From NCBI RefSeq assembly GCF_008298015.1, contig NZ_VTPX01000004.1, positions 186,001 through 250,000 of the forward strand: DNA of 64,000 nucleotides, written 5' to 3'. Made by a program: the position numbers and the translations under genes. The notes under the pieces were generated by a model that worked only from the letters and a program-made list of their open reading frames with translations, searched no databases and was not told the origin of the DNA. The stretch comes from Salinicola corii. Its GTDB lineage: Bacteria; Pseudomonadota; Gammaproteobacteria; Pseudomonadales; Halomonadaceae. This document shows positions 8,997 through 21,618 of the stretch, one piece after another. Position 1 is the first letter of the stretch. Each line of letters opens with the position of its first letter.

Positions 8997-9637
8997 CGCC
9001 AGCGTGTGAACGGCTGCTGGACGAGGGCCTGGGGGCTCTCGGGGTCGCTATCGATCGTGGACAGCGCGAGCGACTGTTGTCGCTGCTCGCGCTGTTGCAC
9101 AAGTGGAATCGCGCCTATAACCTCACCGCAGTACGCTCGCCCGAGGCGATGGTCGGCCGTCATCTGCTGGATAGCGCCAGTGTCGCTTTCGCCGTGGGGG
9201 GCACCAACTTGCTGGACGTCGGTTCGGGGCCGGGTTTTCCGGGGTTGGTGCTGGCGATTCTGGATCCCGGACTTCAGGTCACGCTACTGGACAGTAACGG
9301 CAAGAAAGTCCGTTTCCAGCGCCAGGCGGTAATGGAACTGGGGCTCGACAACGTTTGCTGCGAGCAGGTTCGAGTCGAATCTTTCGACGCCACGTTCGAT
9401 CAGGTTATCTCGCGCGCTTTCGCGGCGCTGGGCGATTTCATCGGACTCACCGAACCGCTACTGGCCCGAGGTGGCGAATGGCTGGCGATGAAAGGGGGCC
9501 TCGAACCCCGGGAACTCGAATCGCTGCCGCCCCATGTCGTGGTGCGCGAGTGCCGCGCTCTGGCAGTGCCCGGAGTGGATGACGCCGAACGTCAGTTGCT
9601 CCGCCTCGGGCGGGACGAAGACTCGGGCCATCGGTAG
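8993..9637 (+). CDS. rsmG: 16S rRNA (guanine-N7) methyltransferase RsmG (GidB)
   Basis: The 214-residue SAM-dependent enzyme methylates G527 of 16S rRNA. Motif I is [17 protein letters not shown] (about residue 72), and the N-terminal [14 protein letters not shown] block is characteristic. Length is standard. It overlaps mnmG by four bases and precedes parA by about 110 bases, as in most proteobacterial origin regions. Confidence 0.96.
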   Translation: MTPACERLLDEGLGALGVAIDRGQRERLLSLLALLHKWNRAYNLTAVRSPEAMVGRHLLDSASVAFAVGGTNLLDVGSGPGFPGLVLAILDPGLQVTLLDSNGKKVRFQRQAVMELGLDNVCCEQVRVESFDATFDQVISRAFAALGDFIGLTEPLLARGGEWLAMKGGLEPRELESLPPHVVVRECRALAVPGVDDAERQLLRLGRDEDSGHR

Positions 9638-9751
9638 TAGGCTCGTCATGAGCCGGACGTGATGAACAGTGGCGTCGTCGACGCCATGCCCGATCAGCGC
9701 TAGCGGATCGCTCGCGATCCACAGGATCAGTCTCGACGAAGGGAGTCGCCA

Positions 9752-10519
9752 GTGACCAGAATCATTGCATTGACCAACCAGAAGGGTGGCGTGGGCAAGA
9801 CAACGACCGCGGTCAATCTGGCGGCTTGCCTGGCGGCACTGGATCGCCGAGTACTGCTGATCGATCTCGATCCGCAGGGTCACGCCACCATGGGCAGCGG
9901 TGTCGACAAACACGATCTCGACGGCAGCGTGCTCGACGTACTGCTCGGCGACAAGAGCGCCGCCGAGGTGATTGTCGACTGCGCCGTGGCCGGGTACGCG
10001 TTGCTGCCGGGCAATGGTGACCTGACCGCCGCCGAGGTCGATCTGCTCGATCGTGATGGCCGCGAACGGGTGCTCCAGGCCGCCATCGAGAGCGTCGCTG
10101 CCGATTACGACGTAGTGATGATCGATTGCCCCCCGTCCCTCAACATGCTGACGGTCAATGCGCTTACTGCTGCCCACGGCGTACTGATCCCCGTACAGTG
10201 CGAGTTCTATGCGCTCGAGGGCCTCTCGGCGCTGCTCGATACCGTCGAACAGATTCAGGAGAGCGTGAATCCCACGCTCGAGATATTCGGCATCGTGCGA
10301 ACCATGTACGACCCGCGTAACAGCCTGACCCGCGACGTCAGCAAGCAGCTCGGCCAGTATTTCGGCGATTCTCTACTCAAGACCACCATTCCGCGTAACG
10401 TCCGGGTGGCGGAAGCGCCGAGTCACGGCGTACCCGTCACCAAATACGCGCGTCTCTCGCGTGGCAGCCAGGCGCACCGCGTTCTGGCCAAGGAACTGAT
10501 TCGCCGGTTGGCGCTGTAA
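9752..10519 (+). CDS. parA: Chromosome partition ATPase ParA (Soj)
   Basis: The 255-residue ATPase binds DNA when ATP-loaded and, with ParB, moves the origin region. It shows the deviant Walker A motif KGGVGKTT near residue 10 with the signature lysine, LLIDLDPQGHATMGSG, and DVVMIDCPPSLN. It starts with GTG behind AAGGGAG and lies 28 bases before parB. The short form without an N-terminal helix-turn-helix is the chromosomal type. Confidence 0.95.
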   Translation: MTRIIALTNQKGGVGKTTTAVNLAACLAALDRRVLLIDLDPQGHATMGSGVDKHDLDGSVLDVLLGDKSAAEVIVDCAVAGYALLPGNGDLTAAEVDLLDRDGRERVLQAAIESVAADYDVVMIDCPPSLNMLTVNALTAAHGVLIPVQCEFYALEGLSALLDTVEQIQESVNPTLEIFGIVRTMYDPRNSLTRDVSKQLGQYFGDSLLKTTIPRNVRVAEAPSHGVPVTKYARLSRGSQAHRVLAKELIRRLAL

Positions 10520-10547
10520 TGACGATGACTGCTGCGAGGAATATCCC

Positions 10548-11462
10548 ATGACGACGCGCAAACGCCCCCTGGGCCGCGGCCTCGATGCCTTGATCGGTTC
10601 CAGTGCCCGTCGCCGCGACAGTCTGTCGCCGGAAGCCGGTTCTGAAAAGCCCTCGCCAGCCCAGGCACCACCGGAATTCGATGCCGCCCAGGAGCGGCTC
10701 GAACGTCTGCCGCTGCGCCAGTTGACCCGCGGCAAGTATCAGCCGCGGCGCGATATTCAGCCCGAGGCCCTGGAGGAGTTGGCCGATTCGATCCGGGCCC
10801 AGGGCGTCATGCAGCCGATCGTGGTGCGACAAATTGGCGCAGAGCGTTACGAGATCATTGCCGGCGAACGTCGCTGGCGGGCTTCGCAACTGGCCGAGCT
10901 CGAGACCATTCCGGCAGTCATTCGAGAAGTCAGCGACGAGGTAGCGCTGGCCCTGGCATTGATCGAGAACATCCAGCGCGAGAACCTCAATCCGGTCGAG
11001 GAGTCGATGGCGCTCAAGCGTCTACTCGACGAGTTTGAACTGACCCAGCAGCAGGTTGCCGATGCGGTGGGGCGTTCACGTGCCCAGGTCGCCAACCTGC
11101 TGCGCCTGCTGGCGCTGGATCCTCAGGTACTAACCCTGCTGGAACGCGGTGATCTGGACATGGGGCATGCTCGCGCTCTGCTGAGTCTGCCGGCCGCCAA
11201 GCAGCGCCATGCGGCCCACGAAGTCGTGGCCCGCGAGCTGACCGTGCGCCAGACCGAAGCCCTGGTCAAACAGATTGCCAGCGGCCAAACGAAAGCCGAT
11301 GCCAAGAAGCCACCGGCGGACGTTGGCCGGCTCGAGAATCGTCTGGCCGATCTGTTGGGCGCGCCGGTCAAGATTCACCACAACAGTTCCGGCAAGGGAC
11401 GGGTCACCATCCGTTACACCAGCCTCGACGAGCTGGACGGCATACTGGGCCATATCCGCTGA
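10548..11462 (+). CDS. parB: Chromosome partition protein ParB (Spo0J)
   Basis: The 304-residue CTP-dependent DNA clamp loads at parS sites. It begins with the ParA-stimulating segment (RKRPLGRGLDALIG). Then come the ParB/Srx domain with IAGERRWRASQLA (about residue 103), the helix-turn-helix LTQQQVADAVGRSRAQVANLLRL (about 164) and a C-terminal dimerisation domain. I found no perfect parS sequence in the window, so the loading sites may lie elsewhere. Confidence 0.95.
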   Translation: MTTRKRPLGRGLDALIGSSARRRDSLSPEAGSEKPSPAQAPPEFDAAQERLERLPLRQLTRGKYQPRRDIQPEALEELADSIRAQGVMQPIVVRQIGAERYEIIAGERRWRASQLAELETIPAVIREVSDEVALALALIENIQRENLNPVEESMALKRLLDEFELTQQQVADAVGRSRAQVANLLRLLALDPQVLTLLERGDLDMGHARALLSLPAAKQRHAAHEVVARELTVRQTEALVKQIASGQTKADAKKPPADVGRLENRLADLLGAPVKIHHNSSGKGRVTIRYTSLDELDGILGHIR

Positions 11463-11577
11463 AAGGTTGGTATTCGGTGGTGCGACGAGAGAAAAAAACA
11501 TTTAGCGCGTTAACGGAATTTACGCACTTTTCGTGATCGTTTACTCGAAAAGACGCATCAGATCGGTGCAGGTTCGG

Positions 11578-11606
11578 TTGAAGCGGCATGGCCGCTTCTC
11601 TATAAT
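11578..11606 (+). promoter_or_regulatory. Promoter of the atp operon with overlapping inverted repeat
   Basis: TTGAAG at 11578-11583 and a perfect TATAAT at 11601-11606 are exactly 17 bases apart, about 90 bases before atpI. An inverted repeat GAAGCGGC/GCCGCTTC (11580-11587 with 11591-11598, 3-base loop) covers the -35 element and most of the spacer, so it could be a repressor site or a chance palindrome. Confidence 0.75.
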
Positions 11607-11696
11607 CCGCCGAGATTTGCCAAGCTGACGCTGAACACAGACATCGCACGTGGAAACAACAACGTCATCCTAGGACTCAACGGCGAGACCGACGCC

Positions 11697-12107
11697 ATGC
11701 AACCAGCGGCACCGGCCAAGCTTCCAAGACCGCGAATCGCGGGGTTGATCCTGTTACAGTGCGGCGTAGTGATGGGGCTGGTCCTCATCGGTTGGGTTGG
11801 CTGGGACCTCGGAACGGCGTTTTCCGCTTTGACCGGTGGTCTCGTTGCCGCCATTCCCAATGCCTTCTTCGCCTGGCGCGCCTTTCGCTATCAGGGGGCG
11901 GCGCAGGCGAGATACATCGTCAAGAGTTTCTACCACGCCGAGGCCGGCAAGTTCGGTTTGACGGCGGCACTGTTCACGCTGGTGTTCGTGACCGTGCCCC
12001 CCTCAAACCCCGCTTTCTTCTTTGGCGCTTATGTCGTGACGCTGCTGGTGCACTGGATGGGGCCCTGGCTCCTGCACCGCCCGTCACACATTCAATCTCG
12101 AGGCTGA
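11697..12107 (+). CDS. atpI: ATP synthase protein I
   Basis: The 136-residue inner-membrane protein has about four hydrophobic segments. It is the usual first gene of proteobacterial atp operons and assists c-ring assembly; it is not part of the final complex. The hydrophobic helices at about residues 14-36, 40-58, 82-100 and 106-122 are visible, and the gene ends 3 bases before atpB. Identity is by position as much as by sequence, as AtpI is poorly conserved. Confidence 0.88.
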   Translation: MQPAAPAKLPRPRIAGLILLQCGVVMGLVLIGWVGWDLGTAFSALTGGLVAAIPNAFFAWRAFRYQGAAQARYIVKSFYHAEAGKFGLTAALFTLVFVTVPPSNPAFFFGAYVVTLLVHWMGPWLLHRPSHIQSRG

Positions 12108-12977
<870 letters not shown>

Positions 12978-12993
12978 GACGCGTTCCCGTTAA

Positions 12994-13299
<306 letters not shown>

Positions 13300-13367
13300 C
13301 GTCGCCTCGAGGCCCGCGAGGCCCCCGGTGACCCTAACCCCAAACCCGTGACGCGAGAGGTGCTGGC

Positions 13368-13838
13368 GTGAATCTGAACCTTACACTGATTGGTCAGGCC
13401 ATTGCCTTTGCCGTCTTCGTCTGGTTCTGCATGAAGTATGTATGGCCGCCGGTCATGCAGGCCCTGCAGGAACGACAGAAGAAGATTGCCGATGGTCTGG
13501 ATGCAGCCAGCCGTGCGACCCGTGATCTCGAACTGGCTCAGGAAAAAGCCGAAGAGACATTGCGGGAGAGCAAGGAGCAGGCGCAGCAGATCCTGGAACA
13601 GGCCAACAAGCGGGCCAATCAGATCGTCGAAGAAGCCCGTGACAACGCGCGGGCCGAAGGCGAGCGCATCATCGAAGGCGCTCGCAGCGAAATCGATCAG
13701 GAGATCAATCGCGCGAAGGAAGAGCTGCGTGCCCAGGTATCGCTGCTGGCCGTGGCCGGCGCCGAGCGTATCCTGGAGTCCTCCATCGACGAAGCCAAGC
13801 ATCGTGAGCTCGTCGACAAGCTCGCTGCCGAGCTCTAA
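13368..13838 (+). CDS. atpF: ATP synthase Fo subunit b
   Basis: The 156-residue peripheral-stalk subunit has one N-terminal membrane helix (about residues 5-25) followed by a long charged coiled coil rich in Ala, Glu, Arg and Gln. It starts with GTG behind GAGAGG and is 11 bases before atpH. Confidence 0.96.
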   Translation: MNLNLTLIGQAIAFAVFVWFCMKYVWPPVMQALQERQKKIADGLDAASRATRDLELAQEKAEETLRESKEQAQQILEQANKRANQIVEEARDNARAEGERIIEGARSEIDQEINRAKEELRAQVSLLAVAGAERILESSIDEAKHRELVDKLAAEL

Positions 13839-13849
13839 GGAGGCGCACC

Positions 13850-14392
13850 ATGGCTGAATCGTCTACCGTCGCTCGACCCTACGCCAAGGCGGCGTTCGAG
13901 TTCGCGCGCGATAACAAGGCGCTCCAAGCGTGGTCCCAGAGTCTGTCACTGGTCGCCCTGGCGGCCGGTGACAGCGATGTCCGTGAACGCATACTCGGCA
14001 ACCCGCGGCTGACCGCTGACGACAAGACGCGTTTGCTGCTGGAAGTCTGCGAAGACCAACCCCTTGACGAGAGCGTGGGAAATTTCCTGCGTCTCGTCGG
14101 CGAAAAGGGGCGTCTGGCTGCGTTGCCCGACATCTTTGACGAGTTCGAGGCGCTGCGCGCCCAGGAAGAAAAGCGGGTCGATGTCACCATCGTCTCCGCC
14201 TTCGAACTGGATGACGCCCAGCAGAACGTGCTCGTCGAGGCTCTGAAGAAGCGCCTGAATCGTGAAATCTCCATTACCACTCAAGTGGACCGCGACCTGC
14301 TGGGCGGCGTGATCCTGCGTACCGGAGACACCGTCATCGACGGCTCCGTGCGCGGTCGATTGCAACGTCTGCGCGAAGCGCTCACCGCTTGA
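13850..14392 (+). CDS. atpH: ATP synthase F1 subunit delta
   Basis: The 180-residue subunit sits on top of F1 and binds subunit b. It has the N-terminal [12 protein letters not shown] signature and the C-terminal region [21 protein letters not shown], which is the classic OSCP/delta motif. Standard length; AGGAGG lies before the start. Confidence 0.96.
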   Translation: MAESSTVARPYAKAAFEFARDNKALQAWSQSLSLVALAAGDSDVRERILGNPRLTADDKTRLLLEVCEDQPLDESVGNFLRLVGEKGRLAALPDIFDEFEALRAQEEKRVDVTIVSAFELDDAQQNVLVEALKKRLNREISITTQVDRDLLGGVILRTGDTVIDGSVRGRLQRLREALTA

Positions 14393-14408
14393 GTTCGAGG
14401 GACATGGC

Positions 14409-15953
14409 ATGCAGCAACTGAATCCTTCCGAGATCAGCGACATCATCAAACAGCGTATCGAAAAGCTGGATGTCGCTTCCGAGGCCCGTAATCAGGGCAC
14501 CGTCGTCAGCGTCGCTGACGGCATCGTTCGCATCCACGGCCTGGCCGACGCGATGCTGGGCGAAATGATCGAGTTCCCCGGTGGCGTCTTCGGCATGGCG
14601 CTCAACCTAGAGCGCGACAGCGTCGGCGCCGTGGTGCTGGGCGACTACCTCGAGCTCGAAGAGGGCATGACCGCGCAGTGCACCGGTCGCATCCTCGAAG
14701 TGCCGGTCGGTCGCGAACTGATCGGACGCGTGGTCGATGCGCTGGGTAATCCGATCGATGGCAAGGGCGACATCGACGCCAAGATGACCGACGCGATCGA
14801 GAAGGTCGCGCCGGGCGTCATCACGCGCCAGTCGGTCGACCAGCCGGTGCAGACCGGCCTCAAGTCGATCGACTCCATGGTGCCGATCGGTCGTGGCCAG
14901 CGCGAGTTGATCATCGGCGATCGCCAGATCGGTAAATCCGCCGTGGCGATCGACGCGATCATCAATCAGAAGGGTACGGGTATCACCTGTATCTACGTGG
15001 CCATCGGTCAGAAGCAGTCGACCATCGCCAACGTGGTGCGCAAGCTCGAACAGCATGGTGCCATGGATCACACCATCGTGGTCGCCGCCGGTGCCGCCGA
15101 TCCGGCCGCCATGCAATATCTGGCGCCTTACGCCGGCTGCACCATGGGCGAGTACTTCCGCGACCGCGGCGAAGACGCGATGATCGTCTACGATGACCTC
15201 TCCAAGCAGGCCGTCGCCTACCGCCAGATTTCGCTGCTGCTGCGTCGCCCGCCGGGTCGTGAAGCCTATCCGGGCGACGTCTTTTACCTCCACTCGCGTC
15301 TGCTCGAGCGTGCCGCGCGCGTCAATGCCGAGTACGTCGAGAAGTTCACCAACGGTGAAGTGAAAGGCAAGACCGGTTCCTTGACCGCGCTGCCGATCAT
15401 CGAGACCCAGGGTGGTGACGTCTCCGCGTTCGTTCCCACCAACGTGATCTCGATCACCGACGGCCAGATCTTCCTCGAGACGGGCCTGTTCAACTCGGGT
15501 ATTCGTCCGGCGATCAACGCCGGTCTCTCGGTATCGCGTGTGGGCGGTTCGGCGCAGACCAAGATCATCAAGAAGCTGGGCGGCGGCGTGCGTCTGGCGC
15601 TCGCGCAGTATCGCGAACTGGCGGCGTTCTCGCAGTTCGCGTCGGATCTCGACGAGGCGACTCGCAAGCAGCTCGAGCACGGTCAGCGCGTCACCGAACT
15701 GATGAAGCAGAAGCAGTACTCGCCGTTGTCGGTGGCCGAGATGGGCGTCACGCTGTACGCCGCCAACGAAGGTTTCCTGGACGACGTCGCGGTCGACAAG
15801 GTACTGGATTTCGAGCGTGCGCTGCACGACTACATGAAGTCCGAGCATGCCGACCTGCTCGACAAGATCAACCAGAGCGGCGGCTACGACGACGAGATCC
15901 AGCAGGGTCTCAAGTCGGGTCTCGAGTCGTTCAAGTCCACTCAGACCTGGTAA
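14409..15953 (+). CDS. atpA: ATP synthase F1 subunit alpha
   Basis: The 514-residue non-catalytic nucleotide-binding subunit has Walker [12 protein letters not shown] near residue 170. The [29 protein letters not shown] block of the alpha/beta signature follows, and then the arginine finger in [10 protein letters not shown]. The length matches proteobacterial AtpA. Confidence 0.98.
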   Translation: MQQLNPSEISDIIKQRIEKLDVASEARNQGTVVSVADGIVRIHGLADAMLGEMIEFPGGVFGMALNLERDSVGAVVLGDYLELEEGMTAQCTGRILEVPVGRELIGRVVDALGNPIDGKGDIDAKMTDAIEKVAPGVITRQSVDQPVQTGLKSIDSMVPIGRGQRELIIGDRQIGKSAVAIDAIINQKGTGITCIYVAIGQKQSTIANVVRKLEQHGAMDHTIVVAAGAADPAAMQYLAPYAGCTMGEYFRDRGEDAMIVYDDLSKQAVAYRQISLLLRRPPGREAYPGDVFYLHSRLLERAARVNAEYVEKFTNGEVKGKTGSLTALPIIETQGGDVSAFVPTNVISITDGQIFLETGLFNSGIRPAINAGLSVSRVGGSAQTKIIKKLGGGVRLALAQYRELAAFSQFASDLDEATRKQLEHGQRVTELMKQKQYSPLSVAEMGVTLYAANEGFLDDVAVDKVLDFERALHDYMKSEHADLLDKINQSGGYDDEIQQGLKSGLESFKSTQTW

Positions 15954-16034
15954 GTGGCGCGACCCGCTCTCCCGCGATGCGATGAGAGCGGGTCGTCCCG
16001 CCCGACTGAGCGGCATGAATCAGGGTGATCCGAG

Positions 16035-16925
16035 ATGGCAGCTGGAAAAGAGATCAAATCCCAGATTGGGAGCATCAAGAACACGCAGAAAATCACCAGC
16101 GCCATGGAAATGGTCGCTGCGTCGAAAATGCGTCGGGCTCAGGAGCGCATGGTGGCCAGTCAGCCCTATGCCAAACTGATCCGCCGGGTGGTCGGCCACG
16201 TCGCCAAGGCCAATCCGGAATACCGTCACGACTATATGATCGAACGCGACGTCAAGCGCGTCGGTTATATCGTCGTTTCCAGTGATCGCGGGCTCGCCGG
16301 CGGCTTGAACGTCAACATGTTCAAGGCGGTGGTCAAGCACGCGCGGGACTGGGACCAGAAGGGCGTCGGCGCCGACTTTGCGGCGATCGGCAGCAAGGCC
16401 GGTGGCTTCTTTCGCAAGCGCGGCGGCAATCTGCTGGCGGCCAAGAAGGGCCTTGGCGATGCGCCGGAAGCTCAGGATCTGGTCGGTAGTGTCAAGGTGA
16501 TGCTCGATGCCTTCGATGAGGGCAGTCTGGATCGGCTTTACGTGGTGTACAACGAATTCGTCAACACCATGAGCCAGAAACCCGTCGTGCGTCAGCTGCT
16601 GCCCCTGGAGGCAGTCGAGGACGAAAGCGGTGGGGATGAACAACCCAGTCCCGGTGATACGCAGAAGAGCTGGGACTACCTGTATGAGCCGGACGCCAAG
16701 ACCCTGCTCGATCACCTGCTGGTTCGCTACGTCGAATCCCAGGTGTATCAGGCCGTGGTGGAGAACGCGGCTTGTGAGCAGGCCGCGCGCATGATCGCGA
16801 TGAAGAATGCGACAGACAACGCCGGCGATCTGATTGACGATCTTCAACTGGTGTACAACAAGGCGCGTCAGGCGGCCATTACCCAGGAAATTTCGGAAAT
16901 CGTCGGTGGTGCCGCGGCGGTATGA
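16035..16925 (+). CDS. atpG: ATP synthase F1 subunit gamma
   Basis: The 296-residue central shaft has an N-terminal helix ([28 protein letters not shown]) and a C-terminal helix ([31 protein letters not shown]) that form the coiled coil. It is slightly longer than the usual 286-290 residues because of an acidic, Gly/Ser-rich insertion around residues 195-212 ([14 protein letters not shown]). That insertion lies in the globular part and may reflect a salt-adapted protein. Confidence 0.97.
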   Translation: MAAGKEIKSQIGSIKNTQKITSAMEMVAASKMRRAQERMVASQPYAKLIRRVVGHVAKANPEYRHDYMIERDVKRVGYIVVSSDRGLAGGLNVNMFKAVVKHARDWDQKGVGADFAAIGSKAGGFFRKRGGNLLAAKKGLGDAPEAQDLVGSVKVMLDAFDEGSLDRLYVVYNEFVNTMSQKPVVRQLLPLEAVEDESGGDEQPSPGDTQKSWDYLYEPDAKTLLDHLLVRYVESQVYQAVVENAACEQAARMIAMKNATDNAGDLIDDLQLVYNKARQAAITQEISEIVGGAAAV

Positions 16926-18386
<1,461 letters not shown>

Positions 18387-18387
18387 G

Positions 18388-18530
18388 GGAAATGCTGAAT
18401 AAATCGACGAACAGGATGAAGCGCAAGGCGCACGGAGCGCAGAAGGCGAGACATAACATGGGGTTAGGCGAGTCTTCGAGCACCGCGCAACGCAGCGATT
18501 CGCCTGTGCAGTCATTTATGCAGTGTTTCC
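18388..18530. mobile_element. MITE-like insertion (143 bp) between atpD and atpC with TAAG target repeats
   Basis: The left end GGAAATGCTGAATAAAT (18388-18404) and the reverse complement of the right end, GGAAACACTGCATAAAT (18514-18530), are imperfect terminal inverted repeats of 17 bases. Directly outside lie TAAG (18384-18387) and TAAG (18531-18534), a likely 4-base target duplication that includes the atpD stop codon. No coding frame lies inside. It may be a non-autonomous transposon or a REP-like unit that has read-through function in the operon. Confidence 0.65.
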
Positions 18531-18562
18531 TAAGCCTGCAGACTCCCGGGAGATAAATCGCT

Positions 18563-18988
18563 ATGGCCACATTTCAGTGTGACATCGTCAGCGCCGAGAA
18601 GGAGATCTTCTCGGGCAACGTCGAGCAGCTCATTGCTGCCGGCGTGGCCGGCGATCTGGGTATCCTGCGCGGTCACGCGCCGCTGCTGACCGAGCTCAAG
18701 CCCGGTCCGGTGCGCGTGATTCAGGAGAGCGGCGAAGAAGAGCTCTACTACGTCACCGGCGGCTTCCTCGAAGTGCAGCCGGACGTGGTCTCGGTGCTGG
18801 CGGATACCGCCACCCGAGCCAGCGATCTCGACGAAGCGGAAGCCGAGCAGGCGCGGCAGCATGCGCTGGCTTCGCTCAACGAGAAGCAGACCGAGCTCGA
18901 CTACGCGCGTGCCTCCGCCGAACTGGCCGAAGCTACCGCCCAGTTGCGCACGCTGCAGCAGCTGCGTCGCAAGGGCGGCCGCGGCTGA
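18563..18988 (+). CDS. atpC: ATP synthase F1 subunit epsilon
   Basis: The 141-residue subunit has the N-terminal beta-sandwich ([32 protein letters not shown]) and the C-terminal helical hairpin rich in Glu, Ala and Gln. It regulates ATP hydrolysis and couples F1 to the c-ring. It is separated from atpD by 176 bases, of which 143 are the inserted element. Confidence 0.96.
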   Translation: MATFQCDIVSAEKEIFSGNVEQLIAAGVAGDLGILRGHAPLLTELKPGPVRVIQESGEEELYYVTGGFLEVQPDVVSVLADTATRASDLDEAEAEQARQHALASLNEKQTELDYARASAELAEATAQLRTLQQLRRKGGRG

Positions 18989-19032
18989 AGCGGCAGGCGC
19001 GTCTGCCGAGGCAAGCGCTGGTGCAGTACCCG

Positions 19033-19060
19033 AAGGCGACTCCCCTGGAGTCGCCTTTTT
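19033..19060 (+). terminator. Terminator of the atp operon
   Basis: GGCGACTCC (19035-19043) and GGAGTCGCC (19047-19055) form a perfect 9-pair stem with a CCT loop, extended by AA/TT and followed by a T-run to 19060. Confidence 0.9.
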
Positions 19061-19156
19061 CATGGCCCGCGTTCGGGTGCGACGATCGGATTTCTGCCGG
19101 ATCGCCTCGACGCGCTAGAATGACGCCCGGTTTTCACTGATCGAAGGATTGACCCC

Positions 19157-20545
19157 ATGACACTCGACGTCGTGATACTAGCCGCCGGCCAGGGCACTCG
19201 CATGCGCTCGAAGACGCCCAAGGTGCTGCACGAGCTGGCAGGCCGCCCGCTGGTTCAGCACGTCGTCGATACCGCAGCAGGACTGGAGAGCGCGCGCCTG
19301 CACGTGGTGGTCGGCCATGGCGGAGAGTCGGTGCGGGAGACGCTGGCGAGCGCCGGTTCGACGTCCGGCGATGGCGAACTCGGCTTCTGTGAACAGACTG
19401 AGCAGAAGGGCACCGGCCACGCCGTGGCCCAGGCGTTGAACAGTCTCGGCGACGGCAAGGTGCTGGTGCTCTACGGCGACGTGCCGCTGATCCAGGCTCG
19501 CACCCTTGAGACGCTGCTGGATGGCGTCGACGAGCAGCACATGGCGCTGCTGACGGTGACGCTGGACGATCCCACCGGCTACGGCCGGATCGTGCGCAAC
19601 GACAAGGGCGCGGTCATCGCCATCGTCGAGCACAAGGATGCCAGCGACAAGCAGCGCGCCATCCGCGAGTGCAACACCGGCATCATGGCGATGACCGCCG
19701 CGCAGTTGCGCCGCTGGCTGCCCGAGCTTTCCGCCGAGAACGCCCAGGGCGAATACTACCTGACCGACGTGATCGCCATGGCCGCGGCCGACGGCGTCGA
19801 GGTCACCGCCAGCCAGCCGAGTTCACCGGTGGAGGTCGAAGGCGTCAACGACCGTCGCCAGCTGGCGGCACTCGAGCGCGCCTATCAGCGTCGCCAGGCC
19901 GATCGCCTGATGACCGCCGGTGTTTCGCTGGCCGATCCGGAGCGCTTCGACCTGCGTGGCGACGTTACCGTCGGCCGTGACATCCGAATCGACGTCAACG
20001 TGATCCTGGAAGGCCGGGTGACACTGGAAGACGACGTCGTCATCGGTCCCCACTGCGTGATCAAGGACTCCATCCTGCGACGCGGTGCGGTGGTGAAGGC
20101 CAACAGCCACCTGGAGGGCGCCGAGATGGGCGAGGGCAGCGACTGCGGCCCGTTCGCCCGCCTGCGCCCCGGCACGCGGCTCGGCGCCAAGGCGCATGTG
20201 GGTAACTTCGTCGAGACCAAGAACGCCTCACTCGGCGACGGCGTCAAGGCAGGGCACCTGAGCTACCTGGGCGACACCGAGATCGGCCGTGACACCAACA
20301 TTGGCGCCGGCACCATCACCTGCAACTACGACGGCGCCAACAAGCATCTCACGCGAATCGGCGAAGCCGTCTTCGTCGGCTCCAACAGCGCGCTGGTCGC
20401 CCCGGTCACCATCGGCAATGGTGCCACCATCGCCGCGGGTTCGACGATCACTCGCGAAGTGAAAGACGACGAGCTGGCCATCGGGCGGAGTCGTCAGATC
20501 GTCAAGCAGGGCTGGCAGCGGCCGGTGAAGATGCCGAAGTCTTGA
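19157..20545 (+). CDS. glmU: Bifunctional UDP-N-acetylglucosamine diphosphorylase/GlcN-1-P acetyltransferase GlmU
   Basis: The 462-residue enzyme makes UDP-GlcNAc from GlcN-1-P. The N-terminal uridylyltransferase half begins with [18 protein letters not shown], and VLYGDVPLI carries the metal-site aspartate. The C-terminal half is a left-handed beta helix with the acetyltransferase block [16 protein letters not shown]...HLSYLGD and [12 protein letters not shown]. It is 100 bases behind the atp terminator, as in Pseudomonas. Confidence 0.97.
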   Translation: MTLDVVILAAGQGTRMRSKTPKVLHELAGRPLVQHVVDTAAGLESARLHVVVGHGGESVRETLASAGSTSGDGELGFCEQTEQKGTGHAVAQALNSLGDGKVLVLYGDVPLIQARTLETLLDGVDEQHMALLTVTLDDPTGYGRIVRNDKGAVIAIVEHKDASDKQRAIRECNTGIMAMTAAQLRRWLPELSAENAQGEYYLTDVIAMAAADGVEVTASQPSSPVEVEGVNDRRQLAALERAYQRRQADRLMTAGVSLADPERFDLRGDVTVGRDIRIDVNVILEGRVTLEDDVVIGPHCVIKDSILRRGAVVKANSHLEGAEMGEGSDCGPFARLRPGTRLGAKAHVGNFVETKNASLGDGVKAGHLSYLGDTEIGRDTNIGAGTITCNYDGANKHLTRIGEAVFVGSNSALVAPVTIGNGATIAAGSTITREVKDDELAIGRSRQIVKQGWQRPVKMPKS

Positions 20546-20910
20546 TTCGTCGTCTTCAGCGCTCATTCGAGTGAAAAGCGCTCTCGACTGACGAGATATT
20601 TACGACCCTTATCGTCGTTATTGCGAGGGGCAAGCCCCTCGCGCTCCCCTTTTTCGCGCCACAGGCTCAAGCAGCCCCGAGTCGATCTTCGTCGACGCTT
20701 CGGGTCGGCGCGCAAGGACATCTGACCGCCATGGATGGCGGAAATGCAGAAAATGCAGGAGCAATTTTCTGCCCTGTCCCGGCGCGCCTCTAGCGTCCTG
20801 CTTAGCTGAAACATCCTGTCCCGCTTGCAGGGCCCGAGCTGGCCATCCATGGCCAGCTCGTTCGGCGAACCATGCGGTGGCAGTTTTCGGCATTGCCTGC
20901 TTTGAGCATT
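20546..20910. repeat. Non-coding palindrome-rich intergenic block behind glmU
   Basis: This 365-base region has no credible gene. A GCGAGGGG-CAAG-CCCCTCGC hairpin (20623-20642) followed by a short T-run (20650-20654) is a plausible glmU terminator. Further on, CCGCCAT-GG-ATGGCGG (20726-20741) and CGAGCTGGCCAT-CC-ATGGCCAGCTCG (20835-20860) are two palindromes whose cores (CCATGGATGG and CCATCCATGG) are reverse complements of each other, as if they were the two ends of one small element of about 135 bases. Confidence 0.55.
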
Positions 20911-21474
20911 TTAACTTCCAGGCATTGATCCGGGCCGAAGATACCCGAACATATGTGGGACATAGTCTGCCTTCCCAATATCGATACCTTGGTTCCGGAG
21001 AATGGCGTAGGCAGTGATGATATGAAAATAGAATTGCGGTAGCGCCCAGTCACGAGCGTACTGCTCGCCGGTCATGTCGAATGTGATGTCGCCTGGGAGC
21101 TTAAGAGAAATTGGTAGGCCAGTATCGTTGTCGAGAGCGTTGTCGGAAACATCTTCTAGAAGCGATAGAGCCTGGTCAATTCGAGTTCGGGCATCCGCGA
21201 TCGATCCCGGTGTATTTCCTGCGCTGTGTCCCTCGGCTACCACTGCATCAAGCCAAGCTGGTACGGGGATACCTCTCAATCGAAATACAGCCTCCTGCGC
21301 CTGAAATGCAGCAAACCGTATTTGTGACGACAGAGGTAACATATTTTCTGCGAGCCGCGCCGACATCATGGTTTCGGCCCGCTCAGGCATTTGCTGCTGT
21401 GCCTTATCCAATAATCCGCTAAGCGTTCGTAGCATCTGTCTATAGGTCGGGGTGAGAAGGTTAGTCAGTGTCAT
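20911..21474 (-). CDS. DUF1993 family protein
   Basis: The 187-residue protein matches the DUF1993 pattern: an N-terminal helix with YRQMLRTLSGLLDKAQ, a central RFAAFQAQEAVFRLRG, and a C-terminal block PQFYFHIITAYAILRNQGIDIGKADYV. These proteins look like DinB-type four-helix bundles; no reaction is established. Base composition is clearly more A/T-rich than the neighbours, and it interrupts the glmU-glmR-glmS order, so it may be a recent acquisition. A TTGACA sequence on its strand (21546-21551) lies about 75 bases upstream. Confidence 0.8.
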   Translation of the reverse strand: MTLTNLLTPTYRQMLRTLSGLLDKAQQQMPERAETMMSARLAENMLPLSSQIRFAAFQAQEAVFRLRGIPVPAWLDAVVAEGHSAGNTPGSIADARTRIDQALSLLEDVSDNALDNDTGLPISLKLPGDITFDMTGEQYARDWALPQFYFHIITAYAILRNQGIDIGKADYVPHMFGYLRPGSMPGS

Positions 21475-21618
21475 CGAAGCCCCTAAAATAGATGTAACGT
21501 CAGCTTTACAGTTGTAGTCGGTTCTCTCAGAAGATCAAAAAGGTTTGTCAATAGAACTTGCGCAGGACGATCTCTGCAATCATAGGCGCTCGGGTGCTTA
21601 TGTGTAGTTCTCTAGAGT

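Noticed and set aside
11645..11660. A parS-like half-site (CACGTGGAAACA) before atpI
   Set aside because: Only one half resembles parS and it has an extra base; the other half does not match.
14607..16016. A long reverse-strand frame across atpA (and a similar one across atpD at 16992-18515)
   Set aside because: Both are mirror frames of highly conserved ATP synthase genes, without family features.
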